Shown piece after piece: positions 1-9,106 of a stretch of 64,000 bases of DNA. The position numbers were made by a program, and so were the translations under genes. This DNA comes from Eshraghiella sp051880035 (GTDB lineage Bacteria > Bacillota > Clostridia > Lachnospirales > Lachnospiraceae): NCBI GenBank assembly GCA_051880035.1, contig JBJENE010000006.1, positions 10,446 to 74,445 of the forward strand, written 5' to 3'. A model generated the notes under the pieces. It saw only the letters and a program-made list of their open reading frames with translations. It was not told the origin of the DNA and did not search any database. Every line of letters begins with the position of its first letter. The stretch's first letter is position 1.

Positions 1-765
1 CATAAGGGCACTCTGTACACCTACGGCACTTCCCGTAAGGTTTTTAAGTGTGGTATTTATGGATGTATAAGCCTCATTATTGATGGCAGCAGTATTTGAC
101 TCATAATTCATGTAATAATACTGGGTAGTCTCATCAACAGCCATCTGGCTTGCCCTGCTTTCGATATCCTTCATAATGAGATTCAGGTAGCTGGCACTGC
201 TGTCAACCGTATTTACGGATGTGCTTTCATAATTGCCGACTATAGTGTTCTTAGCTTTTGAATAAGAAATAACACCTAAAAGGATAATAAAAAGTACAGG
301 TATAAAAAACGATACAACAAGTCTGAACTTAATCTGCTTGGTTAAAGGAAGCTCTTTATTGTTGCCGGACGCAATTGTATCTGCAATACGCCTTCCAATC
401 TTGGCTGCCTTAGCTTTAAAAGCAGATTCTTTCTTAGGAGCTCCTTTATCTTTGCGCTTCTTATCAGGCTTAGGCGCTTTAGGAGCTTTTTCTTTCTTAG
501 GCGGCTTAGGAGCCTTAGGCGCTTTCTCCTTTTTAGGCTTGTCCTCTTTAGGAGCTTTAGGCGCTTTCTCCTTCTTAGGTTTCGCTTCTTTAGGAGCCTT
601 CTCCTTCTTAGGCTTTTCTTTTTTTATTTTAGCCTTTTTATCTTTCTTATCTGATACATTTTTATTCTCTTCGAATTCACTGACTACGGTGGTTTCTTCA
701 ATAATAATTTCTTCCCCGGCTTCATCAGATACATCTTCAAAGAAATCTAATTCTTCATCACTCAT
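1..765 (-). CDS. Methyl-accepting chemotaxis protein, N-terminal part (cut by window edge)
   Basis: The minus-strand frame stays open from an ATG at 765 to the window edge, giving 255 codons with the C-terminus missing. AGGAG lies about 8 nt before the ATG. Residues 1-40 are acidic. Residues about 40-115 are a low-complexity tail of repeated Lys/Pro/Ala/Glu blocks (KKEKAPKAPK-like units). A membrane segment follows at about 149-168 (LVVSFFIPVLFIILLGVISY), then the start of an extracellular domain. The membrane segment and the residues after it resemble the first helix and periplasmic entry of clostridial chemoreceptors. Such receptors sense ligands outside the cell and signal to CheA. The methyl-accepting domain would lie beyond the window, so the family call rests on the N-terminal half only. 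The long charged cytoplasmic tail before the first helix is unusual for this family. Confidence 0.7.
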   Translation of the reverse strand, partial: MSDEELDFFEDVSDEAGEEIIIEETTVVSEFEENKNVSDKKDKKAKIKKEKPKKEKAPKEAKPKKEKAPKAPKEDKPKKEKAPKAPKPPKKEKAPKAPKPDKKRKDKGAPKKESAFKAKAAKIGRRIADTIASGNNKELPLTKQIKFRLVVSFFIPVLFIILLGVISYSKAKNTIVGNYESTSVNTVDSSASYLNLIMKDIESRASQMAVDETTQYYYMNYESNTAAINNEAYTSINTTLKNLTGSAVGVQSALM

Positions 766-863
766 ATACACTTCTCCTATAATATATATTTTCCCTATGA
801 TTATTCTACCTCAAAGCCTTTGGCTGATACATAGGAATAATTTCATATTAAATACATACTTTT

Positions 864-1505
864 TTAGATATTGTTTTCGGCAAAAATCCCTGCGCACCGG
901 TTTATCCTTTTATCTATGCAGGTAAAATGTCCGCCGGGATTAATTTCATATTCAACCGAAGTAAACGCTGCCGCATGTTTTGCTATGATATCCGTACATT
1001 TTCTGACTTTTGAACGAAGCGGATGGGATGTCTTGTCTTCTTTGTCCCCAATGGAAAAGTACATCTGCCTGATATGCGGCGGAATTCCTTTTCCGGTAAA
1101 AAAATCAACCGCATCCGGATACCATAATGAACCGGATACACTTCCGCAAAAGTTGAATTCATCATGCTCTTCCATCATATAAAGTGCCTGAAGCCCCCCT
1201 AGGGAATATCCGGCAATTCCTCTTTCCGTAACCTTAAAGGGCAATTCCCTCTCCACCGGCTTCTCCACATGTTCCGCAAACATTCTGCTGAATTCATCTC
1301 CTTCGCCGGTTTTTTCCATTCCTTTACAATCACCTTTCCACGGTGTCATCATGCTGCTCCATTCATACGGATAAACCATGACCACGCAAAGTCCCAAAGG
1401 CGGCTCTATCTTAACCGGTTCCGCAGATAAAAAATATAAAACCCTGCCGTCAGGCGTGGTTTCGCCCATACAGATTTCAATTCCGCTGTTCCTGAGATAA
1501 ATCAT
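864..1505 (-). CDS. Alpha/beta-hydrolase, esterase-D/enterochelin-esterase-like
   Basis: A 213-residue protein if it starts at the ATG at 1505, which has GGAG 6 nt upstream. The frame also allows an ATG at 1517, but that codon lies inside the adjacent repeat unit. The nucleophile-elbow motif GYSLGG sits near residue 101, and a C-terminal GGHF offers the likely catalytic His. The layout (short N-terminal strand region, GxSxGG, late Asp and His) matches putative esterases of the alpha/beta-hydrolase superfamily. No signal peptide is visible, so it should be cytoplasmic. The substrate cannot be told. The upstream region is a GC-rich repeat block rather than a clear promoter. Confidence 0.6.
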   Translation of the reverse strand: MIYLRNSGIEICMGETTPDGRVLYFLSAEPVKIEPPLGLCVVMVYPYEWSSMMTPWKGDCKGMEKTGEGDEFSRMFAEHVEKPVERELPFKVTERGIAGYSLGGLQALYMMEEHDEFNFCGSVSGSLWYPDAVDFFTGKGIPPHIRQMYFSIGDKEDKTSHPLRSKVRKCTDIIAKHAAAFTSVEYEINPGGHFTCIDKRINRCAGIFAENNI

Positions 1506-1510
1506 TATTT

Positions 1511-1762
1511 GCTCCATGCCTGCTTTCGCAGGCCGTTTGCTCTAGTAAGGCCCCCTCAGCCTGATGGCTTCGGCGGCTTGGTATCGTGGCAAAAACCAAA
1601 TGCCCCCTTCGGGGTCGCTTGCTTTTTGCTCGCGTACATTTCTTTTAGACTCGCAAACACGCACTTCGTGCTCCATGCCTGCTTTCGCAGGCCGTTTGCT
1701 CGTTATCGCGGCAAAAACCAAATGCCCCCTTCGGGGTCGCTTGCTTTTTGCTCGCGTACATT
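1511..1762. repeat. Composite direct repeat block with small hairpins
   Basis: Two different units each occur twice. Unit A, 32 bp, is at 1511-1542 and 1670-1701 and contains the hairpin CCTGC-TTTC-GCAGG. Unit B, 53 bp, is at 1588-1640 and 1710-1762 and contains CCCC-TTC-GGGG. The copies are identical apart from flanking bases. The block is more GC-rich than its surroundings and carries no gene; the open frames across it are chance products of the repeat. It may be a short interspersed repeat family or a decayed mobile element. Confidence 0.8.
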
Positions 1763-1841
1763 ATAACACATACTTTAGAAAATTAATGCATTTTATCCAA
1801 AAAAATCCTTTTTTTCTTCAAATTTTTGTGGCATACACAGT

Positions 1842-1870
1842 TTGTTAAGGAAAGTTTTATCTGATATAAT
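1842..1870 (+). promoter_or_regulatory. Sigma-A promoter of the phosphoketolase gene
   Basis: TTGTTA (1842-1847), a 17-bp spacer and TATAAT (1865-1870) with an extended -10 TG at 1862-1863. It lies about 45 bp before the phosphoketolase start and is one of the strongest promoter matches in the window. Confidence 0.75.
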
Positions 1871-1915
1871 AGGCGACGGATAACACATATTGTTATGAAG
1901 ATGAAAGGAGAACAT

Positions 1916-4288
1916 ATGTCAACAACAGATTGCATTGAAAAACAGCCTCTCACAGACGATTATCTTGAGAAAATGAATGCATACTGGAGAGCAGCCAACT
2001 ACTTATCTGCTGCACAGCTCTATATGCTCGATAATCCTCTTTTAAGAGAGCCGTTAACAAGAGAACAGGTAAAGAAAAAAATCGTGGGTCACTGGGGAAC
2101 AGTTCCGGGACAGAACTTTATTTACACCCACTTAAACCGCGTCATAAAGCGTTACGACCTGGATATGATATTGATTTCCGGACCGGGTCACGGCGGAAAC
2201 TTCTTTGTATCCAATTCATATCTTGAAGGTACATACAGCGAAGTATACCCAAATGTAAGTCAGGATTACGAAGGAATGAAAAAGCTTTGCAAGCAGTTCT
2301 CATTCCCGGGCGGAATTTCAAGCCATGTAGCTCCTGAGACACCGGGTTCCATTAACGAAGGCGGCGAACTTGGTTATTCCATTGCCCATGCTTTCGGTTC
2401 TGTTTTCGATAATCCGGAACTTATCACCGCATGTATCGTAGGTGACGGAGAAGCCGAAACCGGACCTCTTGCCACAGCATGGCATTCAAATAAATTTTTG
2501 AATCCTGTTACTGACGGTGCGGTTCTTCCAATCCTTCATTTAAACGGATATAAGATTAATAACCCTACGGTATTTGCAAGAATTTCCCATGACGAGATTG
2601 AAAGCTTCTTCCATGGCTGCGGCTGGAAGCCATATTTTGTCGAAGGCGATGACCCTATGACAATGCACAGACTTATGGCAGAGACACTCAATACCGTTAT
2701 TGAAGAAATCAAGGAAATCCAGAGACAGGCCAGAGAAGAAGGTAACGAAGAAAGACCTTTCTGGCCGATGATTGTACTCCGTACTCCTAAGGGATGGACA
2801 GGTCCTAAGACCGTTGACGGTCTTCAGATTGAAGGCAGCTTCCGTGCCCATCAGGTACCAATCATGATGGATAAGCCTGAACATCTTGATATGTTAAAAG
2901 ACTGGTTGTTGAGCTACAGACCGGATGAACTTTTTGATGAAAATTACAGACTCATTCCGGAGCTTCGCGCATTATGTCCTACAGGGGATTCAAGAATAAG
3001 TGCCAACCCTCATGCCAACGGCGGCAAGCTTCTTCGTGATTTAAGACTCCCTGATTTCAAGAAATATGCAGTTGAAGTTAAAACTCCGGGACAGACAATC
3101 GCACAGGATATGTTGGAACTTGGCGGATATGTAAGAGATGTCTTCAAGCTTAACGAAGAATCCAGAAACTTCCGTATTTTCGGACCTGACGAATGTATGT
3201 CAAACAGACTTTATAAGGCATTTGAAGCCACCAACAGGGATTTTAATGCAGAAATAATTGATACTGATGACTGCCTTGCAAAAGACGGACGCATCATGGA
3301 TTCATATCTCAGTGAGCATATGTGTGAAGGATGGCTTGAGGGATACCTTCTTACAGGCCGTCACGGATTTTTTGCAAGCTACGAAGCTTTCATAAGAGTT
3401 GTGGATTCAATGGCCGCACAGCATGCAAAATGGCTTAAGGTATGTAACAGTCTTCCTTGGAGACAGAAAATTGCATCCCTTAACCTTATCCTTACATCAA
3501 ATGTATGGCAGCAGGATCATAACGGGTTTACTCATCAGGACCCGGGATTCCTTGATCATATTGCCAACAAGAAAGCCGATGTTGTCCGCATGTATCTCCC
3601 GCCTGATGCCAACTGTCTGCTTTCCACATTCGACCATTGTATAAAGAGTAAAAACTATGTCAATGTCATTGTGGCATCCAAACATCCAAGCCGCCAGTGG
3701 CTTACAATGGAACAGGCAGTTAAACATTGTACACAGGGTGTAAGCATCTGGGATTGGGCAAGCAACGACCAGGGTGAAGAACCTGATGTTGTAATGGCAT
3801 GCTGCGGTGATACTCCTACTCTTGAGGCACTTGCCGCAACCACAATTTTAAGAGACAATATTCCTGGAATTAAAATCAGATTTGTGAATGTTGTGGATTT
3901 GATGAAATTAGAGTCCCATGAGAAACATCCTCACGGATTGACAGATGCAGATTATGATGCACTCTTTACAAAGGATAAACCGATTATTTTTGCTTTCCAC
4001 GGATATCCTACACTTGTGCATGAGCTTACATATTTAAGGCATAACAGAAACCTTCATGTATACGGATACCATGAGGAAGGTACCATAACAACACCTTTCG
4101 ACATGCGTGTGCAGAACAAAATTGACCGTTTCAATCTTGTTAAATCAGCTCTCAAATATCTTCCGCAGTTTGGAAATAAGGGTTCATTCCTTATCCAGAA
4201 GATGAACGATATTCTTGTTGAGCATAAGGCACATATTTCAGAATATGGTGAGGACTTACAGATTGTAAGAGACTGGGAATGGCATTAA
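1916..4288 (+). CDS. xfp: Xylulose-5-phosphate/fructose-6-phosphate phosphoketolase
   Basis: A 790-residue thiamine-diphosphate enzyme, the usual length for bacterial phosphoketolases. It cleaves xylulose 5-phosphate (or fructose 6-phosphate) with phosphate to acetyl phosphate and glyceraldehyde 3-phosphate (or erythrose 4-phosphate). The start chosen is ATG 1916 because AAAGGAG lies 5 nt upstream; a longer in-frame ATG at 1895 has no ribosome site. Family marks include GPGHGG near residue 83, the early histidine-rich segment SHVAPETPGSINEGGELGYS, the cofactor-binding GDGEAETG, and the C-terminal segment SKHPSRQWL. The gene stands alone between a strong promoter and a perfect terminator. In Clostridia the enzyme gives an acetate and ATP shunt for pentoses and hexoses. 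Confidence 0.97.
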   Translation: MSTTDCIEKQPLTDDYLEKMNAYWRAANYLSAAQLYMLDNPLLREPLTREQVKKKIVGHWGTVPGQNFIYTHLNRVIKRYDLDMILISGPGHGGNFFVSNSYLEGTYSEVYPNVSQDYEGMKKLCKQFSFPGGISSHVAPETPGSINEGGELGYSIAHAFGSVFDNPELITACIVGDGEAETGPLATAWHSNKFLNPVTDGAVLPILHLNGYKINNPTVFARISHDEIESFFHGCGWKPYFVEGDDPMTMHRLMAETLNTVIEEIKEIQRQAREEGNEERPFWPMIVLRTPKGWTGPKTVDGLQIEGSFRAHQVPIMMDKPEHLDMLKDWLLSYRPDELFDENYRLIPELRALCPTGDSRISANPHANGGKLLRDLRLPDFKKYAVEVKTPGQTIAQDMLELGGYVRDVFKLNEESRNFRIFGPDECMSNRLYKAFEATNRDFNAEIIDTDDCLAKDGRIMDSYLSEHMCEGWLEGYLLTGRHGFFASYEAFIRVVDSMAAQHAKWLKVCNSLPWRQKIASLNLILTSNVWQQDHNGFTHQDPGFLDHIANKKADVVRMYLPPDANCLLSTFDHCIKSKNYVNVIVASKHPSRQWLTMEQAVKHCTQGVSIWDWASNDQGEEPDVVMACCGDTPTLEALAATTILRDNIPGIKIRFVNVVDLMKLESHEKHPHGLTDADYDALFTKDKPIIFAFHGYPTLVHELTYLRHNRNLHVYGYHEEGTITTPFDMRVQNKIDRFNLVKSALKYLPQFGNKGSFLIQKMNDILVEHKAHISEYGEDLQIVRDWEWH

Positions 4289-4303
4289 TTAATTAAATTA
4301 TAT

Positions 4304-4350
4304 TAGGATGTAAAAAAGCGTTCTTTCACGATTTTTTACATCCTATTTTT
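4304..4350 (+). terminator. Rho-independent terminator of xfp
   Basis: A perfect 14-bp stem (4304-4317 with 4332-4345), a 14-nt loop and a TTTTT tract at 4346-4350. The stem is nearly symmetric in sequence and could also stop transcription from the convergent ABC genes. Confidence 0.9.
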
Positions 4351-4364
4351 ATATTCAGTTATTT

Positions 4365-6635
4365 TCAGCTCACTAATCCAAGCTTTTTTTCCAGAATGCG
4401 GTTAAATACTGCAGCCGTTATAACCGTCAGAGCCAGATTATATATGGTAAAAATAATATACTTAGACGGAGTCATATAAACCATAATCTGATTAACCGCC
4501 GTCACATTCAGCTTATCTGCAACAAATGCAGCCACTACCGTCAGGGCTGTTGCAAGAACAGCGTGTATCATAAGTTCAATAAAGTTAATATACTCTACCA
4601 TCTTAGGTCTCATTCCCATCTGCCTTAAGATTCCGTAATCCTTAATCTTGATTCTGAAAAGCATGGAAACCACAAACACATGAAGTATTGCAAGAATTAC
4701 GAGTACGCCCATTGAAATAACAAGGAGCATATTCCGCTCATACAGAAGGTCATCATCATATTCCCTGCTGCTGATTCTGAAACTGCTGATTACAAGATAT
4801 CCCCGTTCTTCAATTTTCTTAATCACACGGTCGGTGTATGCGTAATCATCAATAAACACTGCTGCCTGATCGCTTCCGCTTTCATAAAGTTTATAGAAAA
4901 GATCCTCCCTTAAACCTATAAAGCCGTCCCTTATGGTATCACATGTATCAAAACGGACTATTATTTCGTAATCCACATCCTCCAAACCGGTATCAACCGC
5001 AATCTGTCCTGTTGAACCGTATGAGAAATCCTGGCATGAAAAATGTGCAATTCCGCCGGACTTTTTAAAAGTTATAATATATTTGGAGGAATACATAACC
5101 TCATCATATTCGCTTTCCGGTTCACCCATTTCACTATCATTAAGAATTACAGGTATAAAGTATTCTTTGTAAAGATACATTTTATCTACTAAGCACCACG
5201 CACCTTTTATTTTGACATTTCCACTGTTTATCGGTGCATTTAACATTTCACACAATTTTTCCGAAAAATACACCTGTTTCTGCGGTTCTTTAAGAATTCC
5301 CGTAATTTTTACAGGAATTGCAAGGTATTGGTTAGCCCAGTTTTTCTTGTACATTATATAGCAGATTTTTGTAGTTCCGACCAAAGATAAATCGTCGGAA
5401 TACAATACAATCTCATCTTTGTTTACCGGAAGTTCTCCCGCTTTAAGATCTGACTCATTAAGACAGGATGATGAACGCATAAAATTATCATAATTAACAA
5501 ATTTAACCTTAGAAACATCATCCCATTTTATGTTCCCGTTCACATTTTCATCGATTGTGGATTTATAGTCCGTATCTTTTTCAATGAAGTAATTAATATC
5601 ATTAACCGTGTCATATTTTTCAACATTATGGACATATTTAATGCTTGCAAGATATTCCAGGTCCTCTTCATTAATATTAAGTCCATCCCGGCGCCTGACC
5701 ACAAGCCTCCTGTCATCATCATTGGAAAAGGACGAATAATCAAATTTTCTCGTATGGGCGTCATCATAATTACTGAATATGGTGCCGAAAAAAGCAAAAG
5801 AAATTATTGCCGTAACAAGTATAAACGCACCTGATAACAATGTTCTTAAAGGCTGTCTTGTCATATTCATTCCGGCAAATGTAAAAGCCAGCCGTGATTT
5901 TTTGGAGCCTGCGGGCGGGATTCCGGCTTTTGGTGAAGTCTCTTTGGGATTAATGGATTTTAATCTTGTATCCGAAACCACTTCACCATCATATAGGCGG
6001 ACCTGTCTTGTCACATAATCCGCAGCCTGTTCATAATTATGTGTTACCATTATTACAAGCTTATCTTTAGCGATTTCGGCAAAAAGCTCAATTATCTGGC
6101 GTCCCGTAACACTGTCAAGGTTTCCCGTAGGTTCATCCGCGATTATTATATCCGTATCTTTGGCAAGGGCACGGGCAATTGACAGCCTTTGTTTCTGGCC
6201 TGATGAAAGTTTACCCGCTTTCTGCTTTGCAAACTCGGATAATCCAACCTGTTCAAGAATTTCTTTGGTCCTTGCTGCGGCAGTTTTTTTATCGAAACCT
6301 CTTATTAACATTGCACTTATTACATTGTCACGGACATTGAACTTGTCAATGAGTCTGTAATCCTGGAAAACGAATCCGATTTTGTCCTTTCGGAAGTTCT
6401 CCCAGTCTTCCCTGCCAAATGAGGATGCCGCTTCTCCGTTTATATATATTTCCCCGTCCTCAAACGGAATCATTCCGGACAAAACATTCAGAAGGGTGGA
6501 CTTTCCGCTTCCGCTTTCCCCGGTAATTGCAACAAATTCCCCTCTTTCAAATTCCAGATTTATCTTCTGCAGAGCCATTGTTATACCGGTATTGGAGTGA
6601 TAATATTTGGTTATATTTTCAAGCTTGATTAACAT
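4365..6635 (-). CDS. ABC transporter, ATPase fused to FtsX-type permease (MacB-like)
   Basis: A 756-residue protein. Residues 1-225 are an ATPase with Walker A GESGSGKS at 39-46, signature LSSGQKQR and Walker B IIIADEPTGNLD, as in the LolD/MacB family. A first membrane helix follows at about 260-290, then a 350-residue extracellular domain, then three C-terminal helices, which is the four-helix FtsX topology. GGAGG lies before the ATG. It starts 17 bp after the stop of a second protein of the same design, so the two probably form a heterodimeric mechanotransmission-type ABC complex. Such systems export or respond to peptides and antimicrobials, or act on the cell envelope. The substrate is not visible, and no two-component or peptide gene is adjacent. 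Confidence 0.85.
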   Translation of the reverse strand: MLIKLENITKYYHSNTGITMALQKINLEFERGEFVAITGESGSGKSTLLNVLSGMIPFEDGEIYINGEAASSFGREDWENFRKDKIGFVFQDYRLIDKFNVRDNVISAMLIRGFDKKTAAARTKEILEQVGLSEFAKQKAGKLSSGQKQRLSIARALAKDTDIIIADEPTGNLDSVTGRQIIELFAEIAKDKLVIMVTHNYEQAADYVTRQVRLYDGEVVSDTRLKSINPKETSPKAGIPPAGSKKSRLAFTFAGMNMTRQPLRTLLSGAFILVTAIISFAFFGTIFSNYDDAHTRKFDYSSFSNDDDRRLVVRRRDGLNINEEDLEYLASIKYVHNVEKYDTVNDINYFIEKDTDYKSTIDENVNGNIKWDDVSKVKFVNYDNFMRSSSCLNESDLKAGELPVNKDEIVLYSDDLSLVGTTKICYIMYKKNWANQYLAIPVKITGILKEPQKQVYFSEKLCEMLNAPINSGNVKIKGAWCLVDKMYLYKEYFIPVILNDSEMGEPESEYDEVMYSSKYIITFKKSGGIAHFSCQDFSYGSTGQIAVDTGLEDVDYEIIVRFDTCDTIRDGFIGLREDLFYKLYESGSDQAAVFIDDYAYTDRVIKKIEERGYLVISSFRISSREYDDDLLYERNMLLVISMGVLVILAILHVFVVSMLFRIKIKDYGILRQMGMRPKMVEYINFIELMIHAVLATALTVVAAFVADKLNVTAVNQIMVYMTPSKYIIFTIYNLALTVITAAVFNRILEKKLGLVS

Positions 6636-6652
6636 TTTGCTTCCTCCTTTCG

Positions 6653-8956
6653 CTAATTCTTCGCTGCCAGTCCGGCAGGAGGAAGTCTTAAAATACTCAG
6701 AATCGGCAGGAGTCCAACCGGGATATTAACAATATAAACAGCAATCATCGAAGCAATAAGGACATACCACGGACATATTGTGGCAAATCCAAGCGATGCC
6801 ACATCGGTAAGATATTTAAGTACACCGTAAGTTACAAGCATTGCGGGAACCTGGGTTAAAGTAGTAATTAATCCAAGCTCTATTGTGTAAGACAGTGCAA
6901 TACTACCCGGGGCAATTCCAATAAGTCTGTATACAACCAGCTCCTGTGTTCTCTGAATTGCATTTGATTTCATTGTGAAAAAAACCACAATCAGTGAAAT
7001 TATTAAGACAGCACAGGTTACCATTCCTCTGGTTGTCATATTTCTGCTTTCCTTATATTCATCGATAGATTCCTGATATGAATTCGTCACATCGATAAAT
7101 GTTGCATATGTATCTGTTCCTTCATTGATATAATCACTGAAAAAATCTTCTACCGCCTTTGGATTATCGCTGTAAATTTTCACTTCTCTATTATACAGGC
7201 AGCACTGAATAACATAATCCTCATAATCTTCATCATCAATATCCGTAACTATTTCGTCCCAAATTATCAAATCGCTGCCCGAATACTCATCACCGTATAT
7301 TTTCCCTGCGACATATTCGCTCGGAAAGCAGATTGAAAAAAGCTGTTTCTTATCCATATACAGGGATAATTCGCCACTGTCGCATACGCCGCTCACCGTA
7401 TAACATTTTCCGTCGGAATTGAGTTCCAAAATCTTTCCGATTACATCACCAGGTTTTTTAATAAAGGAGGCCAGAACGGAATTGGAATCCATTATTTTAT
7501 TAACAAGTGAAATATCGATGACAATTTCTGTCTCATCCTTTGGCATGCTTCCGATAGTAATCATGTCCTCATCAATATAATCTATATCCGTATAAGCAAA
7601 ATCCCTGATTATAAAAGGCGTCTTTTTTAGCTGTATAAAATTATCTTCTACAATGTTAAGATATGATTTTTTACTCGGATAAATCTTACCGTCTATACCA
7701 CTTTGGTAAAACGCGGTAATAGCCCCTGTATAACTGTCATACAGTTCTCCAAGCGGAATATAACCGTTATTGCCGATACTGACGGTTATGTAGTGGGAAT
7801 CATCCGATACGATTCCGGACGGTTCCGCAAAAATAACAGAATAATAATCAGATACGGAAATCACAATCATAACCGCAGTAGCAATAAATGCCACAAACAT
7901 AAAAATCTGTTTTTTGCCAAGAAGCCTTACATTCGCCAGTGCCATTGCACAAAGTTCTTTAAACGACAGTCTCGGTGTCTTTTTAATCTGAACCGGTTCA
8001 AGATTATATTGGAATTCATCAACCGAATCCATGCTTATTTGGGGTCTGACATCATCAACAAGCTTGGTTTCCGAATCCTCTGTCAAAAAAACCACCCTGT
8101 TGCCGTCTTCACTGTGAATATATAGTTTTCCGTCCTTAACAACAAGATTAAGCCTGAACTTCTCAACAGTCTCATCGGAATAATAATTTATTTCGGTATT
8201 GTCTACAGAACTTTTACTGCATCCAAGCTCTTTTAAATATATATTGGTATCATCTTCTATACTATAAGTTCCGGTTCTTTGGTTATAATAATCACAAACT
8301 ACTTTTCCGTCACTTACTTTAATTATTCTGTCAGCAAAAAATTCTGCAATCCTCTGTTCATGGGTAACGAGAATAACAAGACATTTGGCGGAGATTTTAC
8401 GGATAATACTCATTATCCGCATGGTATTGGTCTCATCAAGATTTCCTGTTGGTTCATCAGCAAAAATCACATCAGGTGCCTTGGTTAATGCCCTGGCGAT
8501 AGCCACACGCTGCTGCTGTCCTCCGGACAGTTCACACACAAGTCTTTTTTTATATTTCTGCATGTCAACAGCCTCAAGAACATAATCGATTCTTTCATCC
8601 GTCTCCTTATCATCCAGGTCAAAAATTTCCAGCGCAAGTCTTATATTATATTCTACCGAGTAGTCCTGTAAAAGATAATAATTCTGAAAAATATATCCGA
8701 ATTTCTTATTTCTCAGTTTCTCGACTTTGGATGTTTTGTACTTATCAAACTTCATATCATCAACCGTAATCACGCCTGATGTAAAATCATCCAGTCCTCC
8801 GATTGTATTAAGTAAAGTTGTCTTACCCGAACCGCTTTCACCCAGAATACAAACAAGCCCTGTATCTTCAAATTCCAGGGTCGTATCATTAATTACATGT
8901 ATTTCATTTCTTTTATGCCTATTAAAATATTTATTCAGCTTCTCCGTTTTAAGCAT
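6653..8956 (-). CDS. ABC transporter, ATPase fused to FtsX-type permease (partner)
   Basis: A 767-residue protein from the ATG at 8956, chosen because AGAGGTGG precedes it; an in-frame ATG 51 nt upstream lacks a ribosome site. The N-terminal ATPase has GESGSGKTT, LSGGQQQR and VIFADEPTGNLDE. A linker of about 110 residues leads to one helix near residue 355, a large extracellular part rich in Asp and Tyr, and three C-terminal helices ending in a Pro-rich tail. It is the first gene of the two-gene exporter operon and has the same plan as its partner but low sequence identity to it, as expected for a heterodimer. The role is inferred from family only. Confidence 0.85.
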   Translation of the reverse strand: MLKTEKLNKYFNRHKRNEIHVINDTTLEFEDTGLVCILGESGSGKTTLLNTIGGLDDFTSGVITVDDMKFDKYKTSKVEKLRNKKFGYIFQNYYLLQDYSVEYNIRLALEIFDLDDKETDERIDYVLEAVDMQKYKKRLVCELSGGQQQRVAIARALTKAPDVIFADEPTGNLDETNTMRIMSIIRKISAKCLVILVTHEQRIAEFFADRIIKVSDGKVVCDYYNQRTGTYSIEDDTNIYLKELGCSKSSVDNTEINYYSDETVEKFRLNLVVKDGKLYIHSEDGNRVVFLTEDSETKLVDDVRPQISMDSVDEFQYNLEPVQIKKTPRLSFKELCAMALANVRLLGKKQIFMFVAFIATAVMIVISVSDYYSVIFAEPSGIVSDDSHYITVSIGNNGYIPLGELYDSYTGAITAFYQSGIDGKIYPSKKSYLNIVEDNFIQLKKTPFIIRDFAYTDIDYIDEDMITIGSMPKDETEIVIDISLVNKIMDSNSVLASFIKKPGDVIGKILELNSDGKCYTVSGVCDSGELSLYMDKKQLFSICFPSEYVAGKIYGDEYSGSDLIIWDEIVTDIDDEDYEDYVIQCCLYNREVKIYSDNPKAVEDFFSDYINEGTDTYATFIDVTNSYQESIDEYKESRNMTTRGMVTCAVLIISLIVVFFTMKSNAIQRTQELVVYRLIGIAPGSIALSYTIELGLITTLTQVPAMLVTYGVLKYLTDVASLGFATICPWYVLIASMIAVYIVNIPVGLLPILSILRLPPAGLAAKN

Positions 8957-8975
8957 TACACCACCTCTTTTGTGA

Positions 8976-8986
8976 ATTATATCATA
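8976..8986 (-). promoter_or_regulatory. Extended -10 promoter of the ABC pair
   Basis: TGATATAAT read on the minus strand, about 20 nt upstream of the ATG at 8956. No good -35 at standard spacing is seen; the extended -10 TG may compensate. Confidence 0.5.
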
Positions 8987-9048
8987 ATTTCCGCAAATAA
9001 CATACAAGTATTATTTAATCTAATTATTATTAATAATTTCATGTCCCT

Positions 9049-9089
9049 TTCACACATTTTTTCAGCATGAATATAATACAGTACTGTAT
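9049..9089 (+). promoter_or_regulatory. Promoter plus 14-bp palindromic operator candidate
   Basis: TTCACA (9049-9054), a 17-bp spacer and TATAAT (9072-9077). The perfect palindrome ATACAGTACTGTAT at 9076-9089 overlaps the end of the -10 and the expected start site, which is a typical repressor position. The ATG follows at 9107. Confidence 0.6.
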
Positions 9090-9106
9090 CATCAAAAGGG
9101 GAAAAT

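Noticed and set aside
338..925. Plus-strand frame rich in Leu, Gly, Ala, Phe and Ser, with repeats
   Set aside because: It is antisense to the Lys/Pro-rich tail of the chemoreceptor; its repeats are the mirror of that tail and there is no ribosome site.
1509..1848. Two plus-strand frames with CFRRPFA and MPPSGS repeats
   Set aside because: They are translations of the non-coding direct repeats and have no ribosome site or conserved domain.
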